Assembly: GCF_000263715.2 (NCBI RefSeq)
Contig: NZ_CM001514.1
Location: 5,890,498 to 5,954,497, forward strand
Direction of reading: 5' to 3'
Source of the DNA: Pseudomonas synxantha BG33R
GTDB lineage: Bacteria > Pseudomonadota > Gammaproteobacteria > Pseudomonadales > Pseudomonadaceae
Length of the DNA stretch: 64,000 bases
In this document: positions 53,713-61,243 of the stretch, piece after piece
How positions within the stretch are numbered: the first letter of the stretch is position 1
Layout: each line of letters opens with the position of its first letter
Made by a program: the position numbers and the translations under genes
Notes under the pieces: generated by a model
Seen by the model: only the letters and a program-made list of their open reading frames with translations
What the model was told of the DNA's origin: nothing
Databases searched by the model: none

Positions 53713-55072
53713 ACCGCTGAAACTCGCCGTGGTCGGCCACACCAATGTCGGCAAGACCTCACTGCTGCGCACCCTCACCCGTGACGTGGGCTTCGGCGAA
53801 GTCTCCCATCGCCCCAGCACCACGCGGCATGTCGAAGGCGCGCGCTTGTCGGTGGATGGCGAAGCCTTGCTGGAGCTGTACGACACGCCCGGCCTGGAAG
53901 ACGCCATCGCCCTGCTCGACTATCTGGAGCGCCTGGATCGCCCCGGTGAACGCCTGGACGGTCCCGCTCGCCTGGCGCGTTTTCTGGAGGGCAGCGAAGC
54001 ACGCCAGCGGTTCGAACAGGAAGCCAAGGTGTTGCGCCAACTGCTCGCCTCGGACGCCGGCCTGTATGTGATCGACGCCCGCGAGCCAGTACTGGCCAAG
54101 TACCGCGATGAGCTGCAAGTGCTGGCCAGTTGCGGCAAACCCTTGTTGCCGGTGCTCAACTTCGTCACCAGCAGCGACCAGCGCGAGCCGGACTGGCGCG
54201 AAGCCCTGGCCCGCCTCGGCCTGCACGCGCTGGTGCGCTTCGACAGCGTGGCGCCGCCGGAAGACGGTGAACGTCGCCTGTATGAAAGCCTGGCCCTGCT
54301 GCTGGAAAACTCCCGCCCGCAGTTGGAACGCCTGATCCTCGATCAAGAGGCCCAACGCCAGGCCCGCCAGCAAAGCGCCGCACGCTTGATCGCCGAACTG
54401 CTGATCGACTGCGCGGCCTGCCGTCGCAGCGTCGTCACCGAAGATGAGCAGCAAGCCATCGGCGATCTGCGCAAAGCGGTGCGCCAACGAGAACAAAAGT
54501 GTGTTGAAGCCCTGCTCAAACTGTTCGGCTTTCGCCCACAGGATGCCGCCGCCAGTGATCTACCGTTGCTTGATGGTCGCTGGGGCGATGACTTGTTCAA
54601 CCCCGAAACCCTCAAGCAACTTGGCGTGCGGGTCGGTGGCGGAATCGCCGCCGGTGCCGCTGCCGGTGCTGGCGTGGATCTCTTGGTCGGCGGCCTGACC
54701 CTCGGCGCCGCGGCCCTGGCCGGCGCTATCGCCGGTGGCGCCCTGCAAACCGCACGCAGCTATGGCAGCCGCCTGCTGGGCAAGATCAAAGGCCAACGCG
54801 AGCTGACCGTCGACGACAGCGTGCTGCGCCTGCTCGCCTTGCGCCAACGTCAGTTGCTCAAGGCCCTTAGTCTGCGCGGGCATGCGGCGATGCATAGCAT
54901 CAAGGTCGACACGCCCCAGGACAAAACCTGGCGCGAGGGCAAGCTGCCCGACGCACTGCACAAGGCCCGCGCCTATCCGCAATGGTCATCCCTCAACGCT
55001 CAGCCAAAGTTAAACCAGGCTGAACGTCAGGAGCAGCTTCAAGCATTGGCGCAGGCACTCAAGGATCAATAA
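53705..55072 (+). CDS. DUF3482 GTPase with glycine-zipper membrane segment
   Basis: A 455-residue Era/TrmE-like GTPase. G1 is 'GHTNVGKTSL' (residues 11-20) and G3 is 'DTPG' (60-63). The G4 place reads 'NFVTSSD', a departure from NKxD, so base specificity is open. Residues about 305-355 are a Gly/Ala-rich zipper ('GGGIAAGAAAGAGVDLL', 'LAGAIAGGALQ'), which may insert in membrane. A basic/helical C-terminus follows. It is translated with the DUF2868 membrane protein, and the two probably act together at the inner membrane. Confidence 0.87.
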   Translation: MTKPLKLAVVGHTNVGKTSLLRTLTRDVGFGEVSHRPSTTRHVEGARLSVDGEALLELYDTPGLEDAIALLDYLERLDRPGERLDGPARLARFLEGSEARQRFEQEAKVLRQLLASDAGLYVIDAREPVLAKYRDELQVLASCGKPLLPVLNFVTSSDQREPDWREALARLGLHALVRFDSVAPPEDGERRLYESLALLLENSRPQLERLILDQEAQRQARQQSAARLIAELLIDCAACRRSVVTEDEQQAIGDLRKAVRQREQKCVEALLKLFGFRPQDAAASDLPLLDGRWGDDLFNPETLKQLGVRVGGGIAAGAAAGAGVDLLVGGLTLGAAALAGAIAGGALQTARSYGSRLLGKIKGQRELTVDDSVLRLLALRQRQLLKALSLRGHAAMHSIKVDTPQDKTWREGKLPDALHKARAYPQWSSLNAQPKLNQAERQEQLQALAQALKDQ

Positions 55073-55113
55073 TAGTGAATGCCCATTGAGTGGAGAGACA
55101 CCTGACTCAATGC

Positions 55114-55689
55114 TCAAGAGGCTGGGATATCCAAGACCTTGACCTCAAAGGCTTCAGGCTCGTGCCAGCTGAACAACAAATAGAGCTCCGCCAACTGGTG
55201 GACCAAACCCCGATCAAGATCATCGATCACACCGTCATGATTGACATCGAAATGAATGTTCCATTCGAGCACTTGGTCGTTATCAAAGTCATAAGCGGCA
55301 TTCCACGCGACCAACGTATGAGGTTCGTTGATCCCGGCCTCCTCCTGCACGTGCAGACGCACAGTGTCGGGCGTACCGTCCTTGTAGAAATCTTCGGAGA
55401 AGATTTTCAGATAGCGCGTGGAAGCCGTCCCAGGATTAAACCAGTTGAGCTTCAAATAGGCAGAGGCAAACCTGTCCAACAACAGTTTATCGAGCCGGCT
55501 TTCCCGACCGTCATTCGTCACGTCCCCTCTGCTGTAGTCGATTTTTCCGTCAGTTGGGAAGTCGTAGGCAATGGCTTGTTTGACCAGGCTGTCCTGAATA
55601 CCCTGCGTGCTCTGGTAGAACTGAAGCACTACAGTATCCGCCCGGCCAGCCCCTGTATGGTCCTGTGCGAAAACTTTTAAATAGCGCAT
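55114..55689 (-). CDS. Dockerin-like Ca-loop repeat protein, copy 5 of the array
   Basis: A 191-residue protein of the tandem array. It shows the internal duplication most clearly: residues 1-85 ('RYLKVFAQD', 'ADTVVLQF', 'DVTNDGRESRLDKLLL', 'YLKLNWF') align with 92-176 ('RYLKIFSED', 'PDTVRLHV', 'DVNHDGVIDDLDRGLV', 'YLLFSWH'). Loops at 56-67 and 148-159 have the D-x-N-x-D-G...D spacing of EF-hand/dockerin loops. There is no signal peptide or membrane segment. The ATG at 55689 lies 13 bases inside the preceding gene. It is the last gene of the array. Function is not recognised; calcium binding is inferred. Confidence 0.8.
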   Translation of the reverse strand: MRYLKVFAQDHTGAGRADTVVLQFYQSTQGIQDSLVKQAIAYDFPTDGKIDYSRGDVTNDGRESRLDKLLLDRFASAYLKLNWFNPGTASTRYLKIFSEDFYKDGTPDTVRLHVQEEAGINEPHTLVAWNAAYDFDNDQVLEWNIHFDVNHDGVIDDLDRGLVHQLAELYLLFSWHEPEAFEVKVLDIPAS

Positions 55690-56270
55690 TGATCGACGCC
55701 TTGTTCAAATTTATTCAAACTCGGATGAGCGTGGTCATACCATTTGAACGCAAGGAAATTGATGCACATGGATCGGATCAACGCTGTGTCGTCTTTGTCA
55801 GCGACGCCGTTTCTGTCCACATCGCCAGCGGTAAATGACTCCAAGACACCGTTATGGTCGGTATCGTATCCGGCGGCCTGGTAAACAAGTACCGGTTTAC
55901 GCAGAGGGCTGTGGCGGCGATCCAGGAAGTTTAACTGCACGCCGTGGGGAAGACCGTTGGCTTCGTCTTGTATCGCCATCACCATGAGCGTACGTCGCCA
56001 ACTTTCACCCTTGTTAAACCAGTTCAGTCTCAGGAACGTATTGGCAAATGCCTTGAGCAACCAATAATCAACGACATCACTTTTACCGTCAAAGTTTATG
56101 TCGCCGGAACACTGAAAATCCACGATCTCATCGGCGTCAATATCCGTTGCGACAGCCTCATGATGCAACTCGTCAATGCCTGTGGAGTGACGTTGATAAA
56201 AATGCACAATGACCGTGTCGGCCACGCCATTGCCGCAACGGTCTTGGGCGGTCGCTTTCAAATAACGCAT
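55677..56270 (-). CDS. Dockerin-like Ca-loop repeat protein, copy 4 of the array
   Basis: A 197-residue paralogue. It begins 'MRYLKATAQDRCGNGVADTV', has loops 'DINFDGKSDVVD' (57-68) and 'DVDRNGVADKDD' (150-161), and the half-end motifs 'TFLRLNWF' and 'NFLAFKWY'. Residues 180-197 are an extra tail not found in the other copies; its DNA covers the ribosome site and start of copy 5, suggesting loss of the ancestral stop. It starts at ATG 56270 in a gap of about 300 bases that also holds a truncated copy. Function is not recognised. Confidence 0.8.
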   Translation of the reverse strand: MRYLKATAQDRCGNGVADTVIVHFYQRHSTGIDELHHEAVATDIDADEIVDFQCSGDINFDGKSDVVDYWLLKAFANTFLRLNWFNKGESWRRTLMVMAIQDEANGLPHGVQLNFLDRRHSPLRKPVLVYQAAGYDTDHNGVLESFTAGDVDRNGVADKDDTALIRSMCINFLAFKWYDHAHPSLNKFEQGVDQCAI

Positions 56271-56410
56271 TACGTACTCTCATTTTAATAGCTGAAGAAC
56301 CACAGAGAGTAATACTACTTACGTCCGCACCTCTAGCCGTCGACTCCCTATTTTTCGTATGAGTTTGCACTGGCTGTTATCAGTAGACGCAGGTCAACCG
56401 CTGTTATTTT

Positions 56411-56515
56411 TTACCATTTGAACGCAAGAAAACTGCTGCGCAGGGAACGGATCAGTTCTTTGTCGGCCTGATCGACCACACCGTTTTTGTCGATCTCGGT
56501 ATGGGTCAGCCGTTT
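56411..56515 (-). pseudogene. Truncated C-terminal remnant of an array paralogue
   Basis: On the minus strand the frame ending at TAA 56413-56411 reads 'KRLTHTEIDKNGVVDQADK' followed by 'ELIRSLRSSFLAFKW' and a stop. This matches the C-terminal part of the array proteins ('THSDIDHNGVADKADK', 'LLRTLCKSFLAFEW'). The frame is closed by a TAA at 56563-56561 and no start or N-terminal half is present. It is therefore a decayed sixth copy between copies 3 and 4. The rest of 56271-56586 holds no gene that I can see. Confidence 0.75.
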
Positions 56516-56586
56516 CAAAGATCCGCCCCCTATCCAGTGCTCAACGCCTACCGCCAAACGTTAAAAAGAGCAACAATCACTGATGG

Positions 56587-57120
56587 CTAACACCAATTAA
56601 ACTTGGTGTACAACTTGACCATGTGCTGCAGAGCGTCTCGATCTACCGTATCAAACAGGCCGTCGGGAAACTCTTCTTCATCCAGTCGCATCACCCCACG
56701 TTCAGTGTAGTCGCAAGCGGAGACGCTCATTACAAGTTTATTTTTGCCAATCATTGGTTTCTCACTCTGATAGAAATCCAATCGAATTTCAACAGGATTG
56801 GTTGCCTTATCGAAGCGGCTCACATAGAAATTTATCGATCGGTTTGACATTGCCGGTCGGCTGAGCCAACTCAGTTTCAATACACTGTTAGCAAAGTCCT
56901 TAAGCAGCTCCCTGTCCTGCTGGCCTGAGACAATACCATTACCGTCAATATCTCCAGTGACTTGATAGTCAACCAAACCGTCAGCCGTGATATCAACGGC
57001 TGTAGCTTTACGCATCACTTCATCGGGTAGTTTTGGATTACGCTGAATAAAAAATAGACTCACAGTATCTGTCTGGGCATTGGAACTCTGGTCCTTCACA
57101 ACAACTTTCAAATAACGCAC
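56587..57120 (-). CDS. Dockerin-like Ca-loop repeat protein, copy 3 of the array
   Basis: A 177-residue paralogue read from GTG 57120. That start gives the family N-terminus '(M)RYLKVVVKD' and has GGAG 8 bases upstream; an in-frame GTG two codons earlier sits too close to the ribosome site. The first half keeps the loop 'DIDGNGIVSGQQD' (57-69), but the second half is eroded, reading 'FPDGLFDTVDRD' where others have a full loop. Base composition is more AT-rich than in flanking genes. It ends 'YTKFNWC'. Function is not recognised. Confidence 0.78.
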   Translation of the reverse strand: MRYLKVVVKDQSSNAQTDTVSLFFIQRNPKLPDEVMRKATAVDITADGLVDYQVTGDIDGNGIVSGQQDRELLKDFANSVLKLSWLSRPAMSNRSINFYVSRFDKATNPVEIRLDFYQSEKPMIGKNKLVMSVSACDYTERGVMRLDEEEFPDGLFDTVDRDALQHMVKLYTKFNWC

Positions 57121-57209
57121 TCGCACTGCTCCTTTTATTTAGCGTTGCGCCTTACTTAAGGTCGCACCATCAACAATTCCAAACGCTTTAACTCAATGCT
57201 TAGCCAGGT

Positions 57210-57761
57210 TCAAACACTAGACTTGTTGTTGTACCACTGCATTGCCAGAAAAGATGTGCCCAGCGCCCGGATCCATTCCTTATCGGTTGTGTCGGCGATA
57301 CCGTTCCTATCGATATCACTGTTAGTAAAGGTCTCAAGCACACCATTACCGTCAGCGTCATAAGCAGCGGCATTGCACGTCAGGCTCTCCTTGCGAATAC
57401 CGCCCAACATATCATTGAGCTGCAACTTAATAGCATTAGGTTTGCCTTGCTTATCATAATGATCCACATACAGGGTCAAGGTACGTTGAGCGCTATCCCC
57501 TTTATTAAACCAGCCAAACTTTATAAACGTATTCGCAAATGCCTTGAGCAATTGTTTATCTCGAATAGTGCGCTGCCCATCACGATTGATATCGCCGGCG
57601 CACTGCACATCGATAACAGAGTCGCCGTCCATATCTACGGCCAGGGCCTCATGACTCAATTCATCCGGCTCGCCATCTCGACGCTCAAAAAAGTGCAATA
57701 TAACGGTGTCGACCTTTCCATTACCGCTTCGGTCTTGGGCGGTGGCTTTTAAGTAGCGCAT
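57210..57761 (-). CDS. Dockerin-like Ca-loop repeat protein, copy 2 of the array (most regular)
   Basis: A 183-residue paralogue and the best model of the family. Acidic loops lie at about residues 10-19 ('DRSGNGKVDT'), 43-51 ('DMDGDSVID'), 57-68 ('DINRDGQRTIRD'), 135-143 ('DADGNGVLE') and 149-160 ('DIDRNGIADTTD'). The helix after each main loop ends in 'FIKFGWFN' or 'FLAMQWYN'. Residues 1-86 and 92-178 are two copies of one unit. The ATG at 57761 has AAGGAG five bases upstream, inside the end of copy 1, with 2 bases between genes. No export signal. Function is not recognised. Confidence 0.82.
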   Translation of the reverse strand: MRYLKATAQDRSGNGKVDTVILHFFERRDGEPDELSHEALAVDMDGDSVIDVQCAGDINRDGQRTIRDKQLLKAFANTFIKFGWFNKGDSAQRTLTLYVDHYDKQGKPNAIKLQLNDMLGGIRKESLTCNAAAYDADGNGVLETFTNSDIDRNGIADTTDKEWIRALGTSFLAMQWYNNKSSV

Positions 57762-57763
57762 GG

Positions 57764-58291
57764 TCACTCCTTCGTTTCATACCACTCAAACGCCAGGAAG
57801 CTTTTGCACAACGTCCTGAGCAAGGCCTTGTCAGCCTTGTCGGCAACCCCGTTGTGATCGATATCACTATGGGTAAACGTCTCCAGCACTCCGTCGCTGT
57901 CGATGTCATAACCCATGGCGGTGGAGACCAGCAAAGCTTTCCCCCCAGACGCCTTGCTCTCTCGGAACTCCAGCGTCACCGAGGCTGGCCACCCCGCCTC
58001 GCCAAAATCATCCACGTACAGGACGAGCGAGCGCTGCCAATAGCTTGCCGTATTGAACCAATTGAGCTTCAAGAAGTTGTCGGCGAACGTCGCGATCCGT
58101 CGCTTATCCAGGTCCAGCGCACCGGCCTTGCTATGTCCTCCCCACTTCGCACCCAGGGTCATTTCCTGGCCGACGATATCGTAGATCAGCTCATCGGGGC
58201 GACCGGGCCGCTGCTGATAAAAGTGCAAAATGACCGTATCGGCATGACCGTTGCCGTGGAGGTCCTGGGCAATGGCTTTTAAGTAATGCAT
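57764..58291 (-). CDS. Dockerin-like Ca-loop repeat protein, copy 1 of the array (first half degenerate)
   Basis: A 175-residue paralogue, first in the transcription direction. It starts 'MHYLKAIAQDLHGNGHADTV' at ATG 58291, after an AAGGAAG site. The first-half acidic loops are replaced by an unrelated 'MTLGAKWGGHSKAGALDLDK' stretch (44-63), while the second half is intact with 'DIDSDGVLETFTHSDID' and 'HNGVADKADKALL' and ends 'FLAFEWYE'. It is 93 bases downstream of the PhnZ-like gene, without a clear terminator between. Function is not recognised. Confidence 0.8.
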   Translation of the reverse strand: MHYLKAIAQDLHGNGHADTVILHFYQQRPGRPDELIYDIVGQEMTLGAKWGGHSKAGALDLDKRRIATFADNFLKLNWFNTASYWQRSLVLYVDDFGEAGWPASVTLEFRESKASGGKALLVSTAMGYDIDSDGVLETFTHSDIDHNGVADKADKALLRTLCKSFLAFEWYETKE

Positions 58292-58384
58292 CCGTACTGC
58301 TTCCTTTAATTGAAGAAGCAAGCACCTTAATGAGCTGACAACAGGTACTCTAGGCGGCGTATCTGCGTATTGCGTGAGACCCCT

Positions 58385-58939
58385 CTACGTAGCCAGTAGC
58401 CTCGCAGCCTTGGACTTGAGTATTTGCAAGTCCAACACCGGCACCTGCGTTTCCTTGGCTTGCTCGTCCCAGTGGCGCATGCGCAGGCTGATCTGGCACA
58501 GCGGATCCTGCTCAAATATCTGGGCCTCCTCGGCCGTCATCACGCCGCCCTGATATCCCAGGGTACGCCGGCTGGCCTCACTCAAGCCCGCGTAATAGCC
58601 CGGCTGGCTGAAGGTCAGGTAACGCTTGGCCGGTACGTGATATTCCACCAACTTGGCCATGCGTTCGCTAAAGCCTGCACGGCGCAAGTAATCCGCGCCC
58701 AGCCGCTCATGGCTGACCACGCCATAACCGCCCATGTTCTCGGCGCCCTGGCCGCAGAGATGGCCGATGTCGTGGAAGAACGCCGCCAGCACCACCTCAT
58801 CATCAAAACCTTCGGCCATGGCCAACTGCGCGGCCTGGGACATGTGCTCGATCTGCGACACCGGTTCGCCGATGTAATCGGCCGTGCCATGTTGTTCGTA
58901 CAAGCCAAACACTTGGGCAATCGCCTGTTCCGGGCTCAT
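58385..58939 (-). CDS. PhnZ-like HD-domain phosphonate oxygenase
   Basis: A 184-residue HD-domain protein of the phosphonate-operon HDIG family that includes PhnZ, a mixed-valent di-iron oxygenase cleaving hydroxylated aminoethylphosphonate. The metal motif 'AFFHDIGHL' is present, and 'DYIGEPVSQIEH' gives a Tyr-x-x-Glu pair (Y22, E25) equivalent to PhnZ Y24/E27, which bind iron and the substrate amine. The ATG at 58939 overlaps the oxidoreductase stop by one base. A PhnY-type hydroxylase is not in the window; it may lie elsewhere. Confidence 0.85.
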   Translation of the reverse strand: MSPEQAIAQVFGLYEQHGTADYIGEPVSQIEHMSQAAQLAMAEGFDDEVVLAAFFHDIGHLCGQGAENMGGYGVVSHERLGADYLRRAGFSERMAKLVEYHVPAKRYLTFSQPGYYAGLSEASRRTLGYQGGVMTAEEAQIFEQDPLCQISLRMRHWDEQAKETQVPVLDLQILKSKAARLLAT

Positions 58940-60072
58940 CACGTCTCTCCCCACAAGGTACTGATATTTCGCTCGGCCATCGCCGGCCCAACGCTCATGC
59001 CCACGCCGGTATGCATCAACGCGGCGCTGACACCGGGTGCCGCCTGCACAAACGAGAACGGCCCGGGCCCGCGAGCGCCGTAGACGCCTTGCCAGCGTTC
59101 GACCACCTGGATTTTGCAGCCCAGGGTCTGTTCGGCCAGCTCGATCATCCAGTCATCTACCTGCTCGGCATTGAAGGGCGACGGGTCGCTGTCGTAATGG
59201 TGGGAGTCACCGATGATCAGTTCGCCATGGGGTGTAGGGCTGATCAACAGGTGAATGCCGTGTTCCTGCAGATGCGGCGTTTCACGCAGGATCTGCGCCT
59301 GGACTGCAGCGGCCTCCGGCAGGTCGGCGAAAGCGCCGTAATGCACGCAACTCAAGCCGGTGAGCAGGGCGTGTTGCAGGTTCAGGTTCAGCACCGGCCG
59401 CGCACGCAGCATTTGCAGGCGGCAGGTCTGCGGGTTGAGCGGGGCGATGGATTCGGCCAACAGGGTCTGATAGTCGTGGCCGGAGCAGACGATGATCTGC
59501 TCGCCGCGAAAGCTGCCGGCCGTGCTGTGCAATTGGCCCGGTTCGACGTCGCGTACCAGCGTGGAGAAGTGAAATTCCACACTCAGGTGCTGGCTCAGGT
59601 AATGGATCAGCGCCGGGATCGCCTCGCGGGAATACAGTTGCTGATCGTCCTTGCCATGCAACGCGGCGCGGTGATGGCGGAACTGGCCGGCGTAGAGATC
59701 CTTCATCGCAGCGCCTTGCAGCAGCTCCACGTTATAGCCGTGCTCCCGGGCACGCCCGGCGCAAAAGGCTTCGAGCAACTGTTCTTCGGCCTCGGTGCGG
59801 GCGAACAGGTAGGAGCCATTGCGCTTGAGTGCAAGGCCCGCTGCTAGCGCCCATTGGCCCCAGATGTCGCGACTTTCCCGTGCCAGGTCGAGCATCGGGC
59901 CCGGCGGCTGGCCGGTGACCAGGGCCTGGCCGAAGTTGCGTACCGAGGCGCCCAGCGGTGTGGCGCTGCGCTCGAACACCTTGACCTTGAGGCCGCGCTT
60001 GGCGGCGGCATAAGCGTGGGACAGGCCGAGGATGCCGGCGCCGATGATCAGCAGGTCGCTGTGGTGTGTCAT
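58939..60072 (-). CDS. TIGR03364-type FAD-dependent oxidoreductase of phosphonate clusters
   Basis: A 377-residue DAO-fold flavoprotein. The FAD motif 'LLIIGAGILGLSHAYAAAKR' is at the N-terminus (GxGxxG at 11-16), and 'GVYGARGPGPFSFVQAAPGV' with 'LMHTGVGMSVGPAMAERN' ends it. The family is found next to aminoethylphosphonate genes and is thought to oxidise N-substituted amino-phosphonates. The ATG at 60072 follows GGAG-like bases; the longer frame reads REP sequence and is rejected. It is coupled to the HD gene. Confidence 0.85.
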   Translation of the reverse strand: MTHHSDLLIIGAGILGLSHAYAAAKRGLKVKVFERSATPLGASVRNFGQALVTGQPPGPMLDLARESRDIWGQWALAAGLALKRNGSYLFARTEAEEQLLEAFCAGRAREHGYNVELLQGAAMKDLYAGQFRHHRAALHGKDDQQLYSREAIPALIHYLSQHLSVEFHFSTLVRDVEPGQLHSTAGSFRGEQIIVCSGHDYQTLLAESIAPLNPQTCRLQMLRARPVLNLNLQHALLTGLSCVHYGAFADLPEAAAVQAQILRETPHLQEHGIHLLISPTPHGELIIGDSHHYDSDPSPFNAEQVDDWMIELAEQTLGCKIQVVERWQGVYGARGPGPFSFVQAAPGVSAALMHTGVGMSVGPAMAERNISTLWGET

Positions 60073-60095
60073 GGAGTGATGTCCTGAATTCGAAG

Positions 60096-60171
60096 CCGCT
60101 ATCGCAGGCAAGCCAGCTCCCACATTTTGATGTGTGAATACCTTCAAATGTGGGAGCTGGCTTGCTTGCGA
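60096..60171. repeat. Outward-facing REP pair with conserved spacer
   Basis: Third copy of the tail-to-tail REP element, with spacer TTTTGATGTGTGAATACC in the opposite orientation to 51670-51747. The right arm ends GCTTGCTTGCGAAG, a little diverged. It sits inside the phosphonate operon, between the binding-protein and oxidoreductase genes. Confidence 0.9.
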
Positions 60172-60197
60172 AGGGGCCATAAGCCCTAACGAAAACC

Positions 60198-61220
60198 TTA
60201 CTGACCCGCCACCTTCTCCGACTTACCGTCATAGCGCTTGCGCCATTCAGCCAGGATGCTGTCGCGATTTTTCGAGGCCCAGGCAAAGTCGTTCTTGATC
60301 AGGCGCTGCTCGTAGTCGGCCGGCAATTCGGTCTGCGGCTTGGCGATACCCGGCTGGGCGAGGATGGCGAAGTTAGCCTTGTACAGCTCCATCGCCGCTG
60401 GGCTGGCGGAAAAGTCAGCGAGTTTTTTTGCCGCATCGGCGTGTGCGCTGCCCTTGACTACGGCGGTGGCTTCGATCTCCCAGCCCAGGCCCTCTTTGGG
60501 CAGAATGATGTCCAACGGGGCGCCCTGGCGTTTGAGTTGAATCGCCGGGTATTCAAAGGAAATCCCGATCGGGAACTCACCGGACGCCGCCAGCTTGCAC
60601 GGCTTGGAGCCGGAGTGAACGTATTGGCCGATGTTCTGGTGCAGGTCGTCCATGTACTGCCAGCCTTGCTTCTCGCCGAAGGTCTGCAACCAGGCACTGA
60701 CATCCAGAAAGCCCGTGCCGGACGATGCCGGGTTAGGCATGACGATCTTGCCCTTGTACTCAGGCTTGGTCAGGTCCTGCCAGCTCACCGGTTTGGTCAG
60801 GCCCTGCTTTTCGGCTTCGATGGTGTTGAAGCACAGGGTCGCAGCCCACACGTCCATGCCCACCCAGGCCGGCGGGTTGGCGGCGTCTCGGTAGTTTTTG
60901 CCGATCTTGTCCAAATCCTTGGGCGCGTAGTTGTCGAGCATGCCTTGCTGGTCGAGGATCGCCAGGCTTGAGGCGGCCAGGCCCCACACCACGTCAGCCT
61001 GCGGGCGGTCTTTTTCAGCCAGCAGCTTGGCGGTGATGATGCCGGTGGAATCGCGTACCCACTTGATCTCGATGTCGGGGTTGGCCTGTTCGAAGGCTTT
61101 TTTGTAGGTCTTCAACTGTTCGGCTTCAAGGGCCGTGTACACGGTCAATTCGGTCTTGGCGAAGGCATTCAGGCTGAATGCCGTGAGTACCGCAGCGACC
61201 AGCGCCAGGGGCTTGAACAT
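60198..61220 (-). CDS. phnS: 2-Aminoethylphosphonate ABC transporter, periplasmic binding protein
   Basis: A 340-residue periplasmic solute-binding protein with a signal peptide ('ALVAAVLTAFSLNAFA', about 1-21). The fold is of the iron/putrescine/AEP cluster ('LTVYTALEAEQLKTYKKAFE' start, 'VVWGLAASSLAILDQQGML', 'MPNPASSGTGFLDVSAWLQ'). Together with the adjacent permease and ATPase it matches the phnS2-U2-T2 AEP uptake set. Substrate assignment is by family and neighbours. Confidence 0.88.
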   Translation of the reverse strand: MFKPLALVAAVLTAFSLNAFAKTELTVYTALEAEQLKTYKKAFEQANPDIEIKWVRDSTGIITAKLLAEKDRPQADVVWGLAASSLAILDQQGMLDNYAPKDLDKIGKNYRDAANPPAWVGMDVWAATLCFNTIEAEKQGLTKPVSWQDLTKPEYKGKIVMPNPASSGTGFLDVSAWLQTFGEKQGWQYMDDLHQNIGQYVHSGSKPCKLAASGEFPIGISFEYPAIQLKRQGAPLDIILPKEGLGWEIEATAVVKGSAHADAAKKLADFSASPAAMELYKANFAILAQPGIAKPQTELPADYEQRLIKNDFAWASKNRDSILAEWRKRYDGKSEKVAGQ

Positions 61221-61243
61221 GGAGCACCTCCTTCAGGGATGTT

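Noticed and set aside
56623..56847. Small plus-strand frame inside array copy 3
   Set aside because: It is antisense to a gene with clear family similarity and a good ribosome site.
55114..58291. Array proteins as cellulosome components
   Set aside because: The loops look dockerin-like, but there are no signal peptides, catalytic modules or cohesins, and pseudomonads are not known to make cellulosomes.
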